From Anthonomus grandis grandis (lineage: Eukaryota > Arthropoda > Insecta > Coleoptera > Curculionidae): a stretch of 64,000 nt of DNA. Each line of letters opens with the position of its first letter. Within the stretch, counting starts at the first letter, position 1. Below the pieces are notes generated by a model. It saw only the letters and a program-made list of their open reading frames with translations, ran no database searches and was not told the origin of the DNA. The DNA is taken from the NCBI RefSeq assembly GCF_022605725.1, contig NC_065547.1, forward strand, positions 21,741,167 to 21,805,166, in the 5' to 3' direction. Both the position numbers and the translations under genes were made by a program. Below are positions 1-10,385 of this stretch, piece after piece.

Positions 1-84
1 TTTTGAGCTAATTGTATTTTAGTTTTATACTCTTCTGTGAGGTAGCTGTAGTAAACGAGTTACAGTAGTCTAGCTGTGGTAGGA

Positions 85-1130
85 TTAAGGATCATTCTTT
101 TGATTCATCCATGTTTTTAGATATGGAACTAGTAATCCTGCTAAGTGCTGTTGCTGTGCTATGACAAGCTCTAAATCGAGACTGAACATCTGGCAGTATG
201 AGTGAACAAAATTGTTCATCATGTCCGAAACCAGTCGTTCAAGCATTTTCCCAAGGATCGTCAAGAGGCTAATTGCTCGTAATTCATCCAGACTACCGGC
301 ATGTGTAGTCTTGGGCAGTGGCTTTACTAATGCCATTTTCCACATGACACGATACTCACCATTCTGTTAACAGTTATTGTAAATAGTCATTATCACAGAA
401 GCCAAAAAATCAATGCTAAACAGAAGCATATCGTAACGATTGGTAATTTGAAGTTGTTATTGGATGAAGGTAACATAGTGTTGGACGAAAAATATTTGAC
501 TAGTTCCGGGAATGTCCCTATCGCTTATGCTGGCAAAGTAAAAATTATGAGTTTAGGATTATGTACATCGATGCTTAAAGTCAATAAAAAATAAACAAGC
601 CTATGTCTGTTACATCATACATACAACTGTTCCCGACTTAATGACCTGCATACCTTGATCCACTCATATAATATCAATCAGACTTTCAGAATTCACATAC
701 TCGAGATGGTTCGTCAATCACCTGGACTAAGTTGTGGGTTTCTAAGATTGTTTAAAAAAATAATTTTTCGCGACTAGTCTTTAAGAGTAAATTTACATTA
801 ATATTTCCTGTTAAGATAATATAGTCATACATGTGGTCCAATACGGAAAGCAATGTGTCAACAGCCAACCACAGATGTGCCAAATCAATAATTTTATGAA
901 AAAAAGTTATATCGACAGTTGTACAAGATAGGCCGTTAGCAAGCGATAAGCGGTCTTTACGAAACAGCTGATAACCCGGTATTCTTATCATACTGTCTGG
1001 GTAAACCTTGGGTAGCCACGTTTCAGTTTACTGCAACTATGTGATATTTCTTGGCAGCGACCAATTCTCTAACATCACTAAAGGAAGGATTAAAAGACCG
1101 AATATTAACTTGAGAAATACTAAAATGCTG
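85..1130 (-). mobile_element. Non-LTR retrotransposon remnant (endonuclease then RT)
   Basis: Read on the minus strand, 1130-752 encodes the start of an apurinic-type endonuclease domain (SQVNIRSFNP, then an ETWLP-like motif after a stop or frame break, IPGYQLFRKDR, and a GNINVNLL motif where GDFN is usual). Next, 345-85 encodes the start of a reverse transcriptase: WKMALVKPLPK followed by LRAISLLTILGKMLERLV, the classic entry motif of Jockey/R1/CR1-type RTs. The EN-before-RT order is correct for one element. Stops and frame breaks show it is dead. The rest of the RT would lie beyond the left edge of the window. Confidence 0.8.
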
Positions 1131-1269
1131 CGACAGAATTTCAGCTGGCATATGTCTTGATATCTTTAAATTTTTATCTTATATGTTAATAATGTTGGTG
1201 CACGTACCAGAATATTTATGAAGAGGTTCTTCTTACTATAAAGTTGTTTTAATATGTATATGGTTATTT

Positions 1270-1337
1270 TTATTGCAAATGACCTCCTCTATCGCTTCCT
1301 TTCGTTCGGACGTTCACTTTTGGGATACCCTGTATAA
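1270..1337 (-). repeat. Terminal sequence of a mariner-like element
   Basis: Read on the minus strand this starts TATACAGGGTATCCCAAAAG and runs on to a 'GAGGAGGTCATTTGC' block. That arrangement (TATACAGGGTGTCCC-like end) is typical of insect Tc1/mariner-like termini. No matching opposite terminus was found, so it is probably a solitary end. Confidence 0.45.
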
Positions 1338-1673
1338 AAAAGTAATCAAGACATTCAACTCTGCTAGGACGTTAATCTGCACTTTGCTCTGAATATATCT
1401 GGTTTTCGTATTAAAGGATAAATAATTCGTAATAAAGGATACCATAGATCGAATGTTGCGCTCCTATTTTCGGGTCATTCGTTTTTTGTCAATAATACTA
1501 CATTATTGCATCCGTGTAAAAAGTATGTTAAACTATTTGGAAAAGTTTGAGAACGCCAAGGTAAAAAGGAACCCTGTCTTGGTCTGTGTAAATTTTGTTT
1601 TCAACTTCAAGCCGGGGTTAGTCTTAAATTTTAATTTTCCTTTAAACGCTAAATTATTGGTTTGGCCAAAACT

Positions 1674-2682
1674 GTAGCCGATCGAGAGTTCTAGCCGTGA
1701 CACTGGTTTCGTGGCGTCAAAATTGAAGCCGAGATTTGGTGGCGCACGCCGTACAGTGGAACGACTAAGTGGAGATACCGCGGGACCTAATATTTTACAT
1801 TTTACAAGATAATATATTTTTTTTATTATTATGTATTTTTAGGTATATGATAAATGTTTTAAATATTTTTTATTATTTATTTTATTGGAAAAATATACAT
1901 AAACGGTGTTTCAAATTTGTCTACCCTCAAAATACGAAAATGGATAATTTACCCCAAAGTTGCACATTATTTACTTGTAAAAGAATATGCCATATAAAAA
2001 AATATATATTATATTTTATGTGGTTTTGAAGATTATTGAAAAAAAAACAAATTTTCAGTTATTATCTTGGTTGCTATGGGAAAGTTTTTGCATTGCTGTA
2101 TTACTTTTTTGTAAAAATGTTAACGCCGAAAACAAAATTATTTGTTTATTTAATTGTTTTTTTTGCTTATTTAAAAAATCGAAAATTTGAATGATTCCGA
2201 AGATAATCAAAAAAAAACAAAAAAAAAATTTTAAATCCATTTTAATTTTTTCTGAGCTTAAACAGGAATGCAGCAAGAGGTAGGCATTATTCTAAATAAA
2301 ATTAAGATTGTAAAATGTAAGTTATAAAAAATATATTATATTATAAAAATAATATAAAATTATAAAATTATTAAAATAAAATTTATAAAAATAAAATTGT
2401 TAATTTACCCACCTAATTTAAATACCGAATTTTTATTCTTTTTAAAACTCAAAGCGAGTATCAAAATAGTTTGGTAGTTTAAAATTTTAAATGAGTAATC
2501 TTACTATAAACTACAATAATAACTGCAGTAAAATATTATTTCGAATAAACGCAAAATATGTGCCCCAGCGCGGAATTTTTGCCATCGCGATGCGGTCGTC
2601 GCCTCGATTGATTTCGGCTTCTGTTCTGAGGTATCGATGGAAGCGGGGATAAGTGTCCAGGCTAGAACTATCGATCGGCTAC
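1674..2682. repeat. Foldback with GC-richer inverted ends around an AT-rich core
   Basis: Positions 1674-1696 (gtagccgatcga...tagcc) match the reverse complement of 2660-2682 at 22 of 23 bases. Weaker matches continue inward, including an 'agaagccga'-like block. The ends are GC-rich while the roughly 0.8 kb between them is extremely AT-rich and carries no convincing gene. This looks like a small non-autonomous TIR or foldback transposon. Superfamily and exact boundaries are unknown. Confidence 0.4.
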
Positions 2683-3414
2683 GCCAAAACTCGAACCCGA
2701 TCATCACAGCGACGAGTCGAGTCAAGTTGCTTTTGAGGTGACGCTGACGGTTCTGTTACATTTCAACACTTCCATTTACATTCTAAATATCTACGATTAT
2801 ATTTTATCACCGATTCCCTATATGAATTATTCTTGATATGTGCCAGTGTAAATAGTTACAATCATTGTTCTGATTAGTTGGCATATGCATATTCTTTTGA
2901 CATAACTGTAGTTTTATGGCAAGGGAAAATTGTGAAGTGGAATCTTTTTATCAAATACTCTGAGTACAATAAACTTACTTGAATAAGTATTTACGCCTAT
3001 TGCAGTAAAATGACCAATATGGTTAGAATGGTTATAATAAAAATATGACTATATAGGCGAGGCATATCCAAGCCCAGAACGAATAATTGAATAGCAGAGT
3101 ATCTTGAAACAAAAGACCGACAATTGACCAGAGTTACGCATAACAAAACCAAGGCTACGCATACCCTAATTAATAATCTCATCATAATACACAAATGTTA
3201 ATTTACTGTCCAGTAACACATCCAAGTATTTAACAGTAGTAGCAGATTTAAGAACTAAGCCATTTATTATGTAATAATGCTTAGCTACATATCTTCAGCG
3301 ACGAATTGCGATTCAGTCTTGGTATGCGGCGTAGGTAGTAAGACGGCGGGATGTGAATGGCCTAACATCAGATTTACTGTTGAGAGGCATGTACATAGGA
3401 TTGTTAGAGTAATA

Positions 3415-3835
3415 GTTTCGGGGGCTATTGCCTATAGTAGGGGATTATGATTTCTCTTTTGGAGGTAGTATGACTGCTGCATGTTATGTTGATGATGTCC
3501 TACAAACCACTTTATTGTCTTATTTAGAAGGCCGCCCATACGTACTTTTTGAGCAAGGCAATGCACGTCTTAAATATTAATACGTTGTCATATCGTTCTG
3601 TAACATTTTGTGGTGACCACCATGTTCCGCGGATTTAAATCTCATTGAACATATGTGGGATATGATAGGAAGAAGACTAACCACTTTGCACCATCCGCCA
3701 TACACTTTGGCATAGCTAATCCATGAAGTTCTAGTTGATTGTAATGAGGTGCTACAACCAGACATTGATCATCTGATTTTGTCGATGCCCAGATGTCTAA
3801 AGGAGTGTATTTAGCTACGGGATCGCCAAACAAAT
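3415..3835 (+). mobile_element. Tc1-like transposase remnant
   Basis: In shifting frames on the plus strand one reads VIVSGAIAYSRG, GGSMTAACYVDDVLQ, RPYVLFEQGNAR and then ADLNLIEHMWDMIGRRL. These correspond to the Tc1 catalytic blocks '(V)WGAI', 'T..rYvd.il', 'FQQDNARPH' and 'SPDLNPIEHVWDmLGRRL'. The second catalytic Asp block reads EQGNAR, so the Asp is lost, and stops interrupt the frame. Only the C-terminal half of a transposase is present. Confidence 0.75.
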
Positions 3836-4099
3836 TATTTTCTTTTATTACTTTAAAAATTCTGGCAGATTTTATCGTTTCATTCTTGATGTAAGACTAC
3901 CCTATGACTGTGCGTTTTTCAAAAATGTTTGTCATATTTCAGTCTGACCATGACATTACATTCTTTAACATACACCAAAAACTTTTAGTTTAGGCAAGTA
4001 TGTTTAAAAGATGTGAATAAACTTTGAAAAGAAATATGAGAATACTCGAGCATTTCATTTATGGGAAAATAACAAAATTACTCTGTATAATCATAATAA

Positions 4100-4340
4100 C
4101 GTCAATAGACCAATTTAGGTATTCAATTCTTAAACACCAGGTGTCTCCTATATCTACATTAATAAAATAATCATAAAACATACGGTATGTACCGTGCTTG
4201 AATTGATTAAAATTATCTCATTTATCTGAGATTAATTTTATTTTTATCTTATTGTGTGATACATATATTTAGCGAAAATGATATTTTGATATTTTTATAA
4301 ACTCATTTACAGTGTTTGTAGGAGCGTGTGCGACTCAAAA
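4100..4340 (+). promoter_or_regulatory. Promoter and 5' leader of EcKL copy 1
   Basis: TATAAA lies at 4296-4301, 45 nt before the ATG. The stretch from there to the ATG, ending ...ACTCAAAAATG, is clearly alignable with the 5' flank of the paralogue on the minus strand at 52340 (...TCTCAAAAATG, TATAAA at 52381-52376). A further shared block, ATTCTTAAACACC near 4120, matches TAGTTCTTAAACACC near 52545 on the minus strand. Conservation between diverged copies supports a real core promoter. The spacing implies a 5' UTR of only about 10-20 nt. Confidence 0.6.
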
Positions 4341-7300
4341 ATGGAAACTCTAATTCCTGAAGTTCAAAAAGAAATTGAAAAAATTGCAAAAAATCATGAT
4401 TTTGAAAAGTTTACTATTGACATTACAAATACAGCATCTGACGCAGGAGATGGATACATAGGAGTAATCGAAGCTGGATGTCTTAAAGATGAAAATACCG
4501 ATAAAAAAATAAATCTAGTGTTGAAAAAAGCACCGACAAGTATTAATTTGAGAAAACAGTTTCCTGTAAGAGAAGCTTTTACACGGGAAATTTATATATA
4601 TGAAAAATTATTTCCAGGTATGTATCCCCTCTTTGTTATCAATACCAATACCTACTTAAATTACAAATTTCTGTACTAAAATTAATTTTTAGAATTTCTC
4701 TCGTTTCAAACTGAACATAATGTTACGAAAATATTTAATAATTTTCCAAAGTTATATGGATGTGTTGAAGATGAATATAAGGAAACCCTTATTATGGAAA
4801 ACCTAAAAGAGTCAGGCTTTAAACTAGCAGATCGAACAAAACCTTTCGATGCAAATCATTTAAACTTAGTAATAAGAACTTACGCCAAGCTGCATGCAGT
4901 ATCTTATGGCATGAAGAAGTTAGAGCCAGAGAAGTTTAAATTACTTAGTGAACGTATTAGGTAAGTTTATTATTTCTTAAAAAATAATCTTATATGTTTT
5001 GAAAATATCTTAAAATAGTTAATAAAAATATAATCAAAAAAATAACTTAGTTTAATAAATTTTTCTAGCTTATAATATATTTTTAAGCATTATCGTTTTA
5101 CTGATGAAGTATAAATATTGCAAATACCTACTCATATTTAGGATTTTTCAAATTAAATAAAATCTATAGATGTACTAATCCCATTGACCTTGATAACATT
5201 AAATAGATTATTTTTTAAAGAATTGTATGATATCATTTTTATATCAACGCGTGTCCAAAGATGTCGTGCGGTGTGCCCGTTTACGTCCCTGCGACGATTG
5301 CGAAATGACGAAGAATAGCCAATATTTGCGGAGTTGCAAGTAATCTTTACACTGCCATTTTCCTGAGCTCAACTCGTCCCGAAATGCTTGCTTGCTTCCT
5401 AGTTTAATATTTGAAGATGACAAGATTGTACTTAGCTCCTCGGATCGATTACGTTCAATATTCTTAATTCTCAAATAACGTCAATAGGTTCAGCTAGCAA
5501 GAGGTAGGAAAGGATCTAGGAAAGAGATATGAAGAATAGGAAATGACAAAGAACAACCACGTGTTTACTGTGTAAAGGATGAGGTCCCGAGATGATCCCT
5601 ATCTGATCACAAAGGTGATAATCTATCACCTTTGTGATCATTTCATTCAGAGATCACACGTCGATATCGGTATAAGATTTCCCTCTTGCAACAGGATCTC
5701 TCCTAGAAATAACATTTCACCCTTTTCTTCAGAGAACGACGTTGAAGAGTATAACAACACACCAAAATTTGGATGCCTGTAAGTCTTGTAAGTCCTTAGC
5801 CATACAATGTATCATGGCATACTTATACTGCTAATTAGCTATACTTACACTTATACTGCTGGACCAGAAAGCAGATCTTACTGCATTTCACAGGTCATGC
5901 CGTTACGATTAGAATGATGGGCCATGAATTCATTGAATGTAAAATTCGAGTCTGATTTGTTTTGCCGCTGCTCAGCGTCTTCATGGTTTTCATAATAAGA
6001 AGCCAGTCGGCTGTAGTGATAGGCTTGAGTCTTTACCCCTTGGTGGCTTTTATTTTTTGTAAAGAACATCGTTGATGGCTTAAAAAACTTTATATGGCTC
6101 CTTCCGGAATGTTTAAAATTTCGCTTCCTAGGATCATAAAGCCAAATCAAGTCACCGTTATTGTACCTCTGGTCTTTGGCATTGATATCATATGCGTCCT
6201 TTATCCAATTGCTAGCATCTTAAATGGAAATGTGCATTTAACGCTTGCATGCACTTGAGATTGCGCTTGGGGAGACGAGGTTTTTTTTAACATCACTATT
6301 TCAGCCGGAGAAAGCAGCCAGCAGCCTGATAAATCAGCAGGAACAAATAAAGAAATGTATTCAAGTCTCTTTTGTGGCTAGAGACTACTTTAGCCAAATA
6401 CTGATTAATGGTTTTATTCATTCGTTTCACCATCTCATTTGACTACTTGCGTAATGTAGTAGACCTCTTTTACTCGATTCCACACCTCTTACAGATGTTC
6501 TGGAATAAACTAGATTCAAACTTTTTGTCCTTGATCTAAATATACTTTCGAAGATACATCAAATCGGCATATCCATTCTTTTATTAAGGCGTTAACCATA
6601 GTAGAGGCTTTCTGGTTTGGTAAAGGGGATGCTTGAACCCATTTATTATAGTAGTCCATCACGTGTTTGTTTAAAATTTCGCTGCAGACCCTTCCATTTC
6701 CTAGGATCATAAAGCCAAACCAAGTCACCGTTATTGTACCTCTGGTCTTTGGCATTGATATCATATGCGTCCTTCATCCAATTGCTAGCATCTTAAATGG
6801 AAATGTGCATTTAACGCTTGCATGCACTTGAGATTGCGCTTGGGGAGACGAAGTTTTTTTTACCATCACTATTTCAGCCGGAGAAAGCTACCAGCAGCCT
6901 GATAAATCAGCAGGAACAAATAAAGAAATGTATTCAAGTCTCTTTTGTGGCTAGAGACTACTTTGACCAAATACTGAGTAATGGTTTTATTCATTCGTTT
7001 CACCATGTCATTTGACTACTTGCGTAATATAGTAGACCTCTTTTACTTGATTCCACACCTCTTACAGATGTTCTGGAACAAACTAGATTCAAAATTTTGA
7101 TCTTGATCTAAATATACCTTCGAAGATACATCAAATCGGCATATCCATTCTTTTATTAAGGCGTTAACCATAGTAGAGGCTTTCTGGTTTGGTAAAGGGG
7201 ATGCTTGAACCCATTTATTATAGTAGTCCATCACGACCACGATGTCCTTACTCCCTGCTTGCGATTCGGGAAACGGATCAACAACGTCAATCGCAATACT

Positions 7301-9294
7301 TTTAAAGGGACTTTCGTTGTACTCACGCATCACAGCATCGTTAAGCACTACCCTTAACACTAAAGGCACACCGGGTTTTCTGCAATACAAGTATAGAAGT
7401 GGCATCTTAACGGCCAGTGTCCAGTTAGAACTTTTTAATAAAACCGAAAAGATCGCACATGTTGGAAAAAAGTTGTACGATAGCAAGACCGCTCCTTTGT
7501 ATCAATATTTTTTTTATAGATTTGGTATATCTCTTTTTATTTTAATTTACAATAAAACCAGAATTATCATGATTTATATCTAGCTTTTATTATAATTTAC
7601 AAAAATTTTACAGCTTTATTGAATACAAACACTAAAATACAAGACGTCGATTAACGTTAAGGCTGCATACAATCGTGTTCATATTATTAATTTTCCCTAG
7701 ATTCTTTATATCCTCATGCATATTGATAAGCAGCAAAATGTTTACTTAAAAGTTATTCCTATGTAGTTATTATCAAAATTTCCGAGAATGTTACATAATT
7801 ACATAAATATGTTTAAGCATAAATATAATGATGATACATCGGGATCAAGCTAGAAATGCGGAACGTGAAGAGACATCAAAATCGGAGGAAGGCCAAAAGG
7901 AGAATAGAAATATGATGGGAGCCGCACTACTTAAATCCTGCTTTAATGCTATAAAAGACAGACCGGATCTAACCTCAGAATTACAAAAATGTGTCAAAAA
8001 TATTTTTGCGCATACTACCGACATAAATAAAGAAAAGTACGCAGTTGTTATCCACAGTGATTGTTGGAGTGCAAACCTTTTATTCAAGTATGAGGTAACC
8101 TTAAAGATTCTCAAATATATTAGGCACACAATATTAAAAACAATTTTTTAGGATGAATCTAAGCCTTGCCTACCCACGGACATCAGTATTATTGATTGGC
8201 AAACCTCGTTAGTCAGTAACCCCATGCATGACATAAGCTATTTCCTTTTTGTCACAGCTGGAAAAGAAGATTTGAACAATTACAAAGGTTATTTAAGGAC
8301 TTATTATCAGGCATTATGCGAAAATCTTAATGATTTTGGAATAGAAGCCGAGTCATTTTATCCCTTTGAATTGCTGGAGCAGCACTGGAAGAGATATTCC
8401 AGAATAGGTAAAAAATGTGTAACAAAAAATTATATATTAACTTTGTCACTTATACATAATTTCAATTATACATCAATTTGTCACCAACACATGTCGATTC
8501 CAAGGTTTCCCAAAAATTATACCAACATTCTATAAATATCGTTTCAATAATGTGCATTCTTTAAAATTTCATGTTATTGATTAGAACTTACGTGTTCTCT
8601 TATTAATGGTTGACAATGTACGCCGTTTCCATAAAATAGAACAGCAACTTCTAAAGTATTCCCGGACATTGTAAATAAAATTGGGTTAAATTTGAGTAAA
8701 CGCATCATGAAGAAAATTTAAAGTGGAATCTTAAAGAAAATTTAAAATACTCTTTTGGCTAGTGTTAGCCACAGTGATGAATGTCTTTGCATATTACTAT
8801 ATGATTTCTGGTAGTAAATAAATATATTACTGATCTTTCGCTAATGACATGTAGCTTAAGTATGTAGCTTAAGTTATGCAAAAACTAAAATGTGTAAAAG
8901 AATAAAGGATTGTTTGTTGTAAAGAAACTATATGTGAATTTAAAACATTGTATTTTTGCTAAACTACCCGGAATTTCAGTTATAATAACTGAAATTCGGG
9001 GTAGTCTTTTCAATTCAACTATAGGAATTATGAATTTTTTGGAAACTCTTGTGAAATTTCTATTCGCGTTAAAATATGGTAAAATATGTTATTCTTTATT
9101 TAGGTTTCCTTATGAGTTCATCAATGCTTCGACAAAGCTTAAGTACTACTAAAACCCGTGATTTATCTCAAATGGCTGATAATGGGCAAAATGTTTTTGA
9201 TGAAGAAGACTCTGATGACGATTCCGAATTATATAAACAGCGAATGATAGACTTAGTAGAATTTATTATTGAAAATAAATTTCTAGAAATATAA
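4341..9294 (+). CDS. Ecdysteroid-kinase-like (EcKL/CHK) protein, copy 1, 5 exons
   Basis: Exons: 4341-4617, 4693-4960, 7854-8094, 8152-8407, 9104-9294 (stop 9292-9294). Joined phases are 1, 2, 0 and 1 with no internal stop, giving 410 aa, the normal size for EcKinase (PF02958)/CHK kinase-like proteins. These soluble enzymes phosphorylate small molecules (ecdysteroids in a few tested cases; others are linked to detoxification). Visible motifs: N-terminal FLKG-equivalent region; nucleotide-binding lysine in LVLKKAP (K62); LIMENLKESGF; catalytic loop HSDCWSANLLF (H249, D251); metal-binding IIDWQ (D277). All introns are GT-AG. The acceptor before exon 3 lacks a pyrimidine tract but is the only one that keeps phase, and it is conserved in copy 2. 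An in-frame GTG at 4326 is not the start; ATG 4341 is conserved between copies. Intron 2 (2.9 kb) holds an antisense gypsy remnant. The gene appears intact; its substrate is unknown. Confidence 0.92.
5604..5640. repeat. Perfect 17-bp hairpin
   Basis: Positions 5604-5620 (tgatcacaaaggtgata) are the exact reverse complement of 5624-5640, with a 3-nt loop. It sits in the 3' part of the antisense gypsy remnant inside intron 2 of EcKL copy 1. The homologous stretch of the other gypsy remnant (about 16000-16060) lacks it, so it arose as a local insertion or snap-back duplication. Confidence 0.9.
6125..7236. repeat. 539-bp direct tandem duplication inside gypsy remnant
   Basis: 6125-6663 and 6698-7236 are near-identical (offset 573 bp), separated by a 34-bp linker. 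Both carry the same integrase piece (YNKWVQASPLP ... VSSKVYLDQ). The few differences between copies, such as gaggt/gaagt at about 6278/6851, show the duplication came after insertion of the element and is fairly recent. Confidence 0.9.
8811..8849 (+). repeat. LINE 3'-end sequence in EcKL intron 4
   Basis: About 39 bp (gtagtaaat..aatatattactgatctttc.ctaatgaca) nearly match 12198-12236, the 3' tail just after the stop region of the LINE at 10385-12340. This short piece in intron 4 of EcKL copy 1 is probably a 5'-truncated insertion of the same family. Confidence 0.5.
8964..9004. repeat. 19-bp hairpin 100 bp before EcKL exon 5
   Basis: 8964-8982 pairs with 8986-9004 at 18 of 19 positions (one mismatch) around a 3-nt loop. 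It lies in intron 4 of EcKL copy 1, about 100 nt upstream of the acceptor at 9103. It may be a tiny foldback element. Any effect on splicing is speculation. Confidence 0.7.
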
Positions 9295-9302
9295 ATAGTT
9301 CT

Positions 9303-9308
9303 AATAAA
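9303..9308 (+). terminator. Polyadenylation signal, EcKL copy 1
   Basis: AATAAA lies 9 nt after the stop codon. The following sequence (..aaggcttctgtatac..) is homologous to the region after copy 2's stop on the minus strand, so the 3' UTR was part of the duplication. A second AATAAA occurs near 9364. Confidence 0.5.
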
Positions 9309-10024
9309 AATTTTACAGCAATAAGGCTTCTGTATACTTAAACTTATATAATATATATACTTAATAAATAATTATATAATAATGAAATATATATACGTAT
9401 ATTTAACACCTATTTGTAGCATTAATCATGTAGGTATTAATAAATGTTATTAACATCTCTGTATTATAATAATTAGCCTGTTTAATTTAATTACCTTTCT
9501 TCTATATCATTACTCTGGATTTCCTTACTTACAAAACTAAAAGACTTTAAAGTCTTGAGGAAAAAACGTAAAAAAATCAACCTGAAGGTTTCATATTAAC
9601 TTAGTTCATCATTTTTTATGGTTAAATGAGTTAATATGATTTGCCATATATGTATAAATCAAATAACAACATAATATATTTGTGTCATTCAGGTGGTCAA
9701 GTTTAGAGGTGAAGGGATGCTGAAATCTCTTACAAGTTAGATCTTATTAACAAAGACTTAATTACTGACCGAAACACGTAGGTGATAAAATTAAGACTCA
9801 AATAATAAATAACGGAAAAAAAATTTAAAGATTTAAGCTTATTTGTTATATATATTATAGCTAAAAAGGTAAATAATAGTTATATTTCCAACAATAGCAG
9901 TTTTCTTAATTTTGTGTATAGTAGCAAGTTTTTAAATAAAAAGTCTGCACTTAATTTATTAAGAATTAATATGCAACAAGTATGTGAAAAAATTATAAAA
10001 TATAAATAGGTTTCTCGTAAATGT

Positions 10025-10385
10025 AGATAACATGGCTTTGTGAACGGTAGATCTACAACAACAAATCTGCTCTTTCTTACGGAATTTATTTCGGAATCAA
10101 TAAACGCTAATTCACAAGCTGACGTAATCTATACCGACTTTTTTAAAGCCTTTGATAGACTTAATCATGATATTCTCATCAACAACCTCGAAAATGTCTA
10201 CGGCTTTTCCACATGCCTAATTCATTTTTTTTATCTTACTTAAGTCAACGGCCTCAAAACGTAGAATGCTATGGTCGAAGTTCTGCAAAGATCGTTGCCA
10301 CTTCATTAGTCCCACATGGCTCAATTTTGGGCCCGCTTTTCCTTTTATCATTTATCAATACGATATCTGAAACTTAGCGTAAAAA
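10025..10385 (+). mobile_element. LINE reverse-transcriptase fragment
   Basis: Plus strand: a HGFVNGRSTTTNLL-like start, then ADVIYTDFFKAFDRLNHDIL (RT block with the first catalytic Asp region), then in another frame SLVPHGSILGPLLFLSFINTI (block PQGSiLGPllF). The catalytic FADD block and everything after are missing. Similar to R1/Jockey-type elements and to the fragment at about 28290-28600. Confidence 0.78.

Larger units (their letters stand above)
5240..7490 (-). mobile_element. Ty3/gypsy integrase-end remnant, antisense in EcKL intron
   Basis: Read on the minus strand from about 7486, the integrase core appears as IAIDVVDPFP, VVVMDYYNKWVQASPLP, ALIKEWICRF and YLDQDQNFESSLFQ (the GPFP, DYFsKW and SDQGrNFES blocks of Mag/412-type gypsy integrases). 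It continues towards 5878 through a degraded C-terminal domain with a GDLVWLYDPRKR-like block (MIWLYDPRKRN at 6150 on the minus strand). RT and RNase H are absent. Sequence from about 5240 to 5870, beyond the coding part, is shared with the second gypsy remnant at 15850-16500. A 539-bp segment is duplicated in tandem (separate entry). Stops throughout; dead. Confidence 0.82.

Noticed and set aside
1769..2276. Several overlapping open frames on both strands
   Set aside because: All lie in the AT-rich core of the foldback at 1674-2682; composition explains their open length.
4326..4340. GTG start five codons upstream of the EcKL ATG
   Set aside because: Eukaryotic initiation at GTG is unlikely. 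ATG 4341 is conserved in the paralogue and lies in AAAATGG context.
7242..7583. 113-codon plus-strand frame
   Set aside because: It is the opposite-strand shadow of the gypsy integrase frame, which carries recognisable catalytic blocks on the minus strand.
7828..8151. Free-standing 107-codon gene starting ATG 7828
   Set aside because: It is exon 3 of EcKL copy 1 plus flanking intron. Phase, motif content and the matching exon in copy 2 place the real exon at 7854-8094.
8910..9152. 80-codon frame over the end of EcKL intron 4
   Set aside because: It reads through the hairpin and intron in another frame. The frame that joins exon 4 and matches copy 2 is the one ending at 9294.
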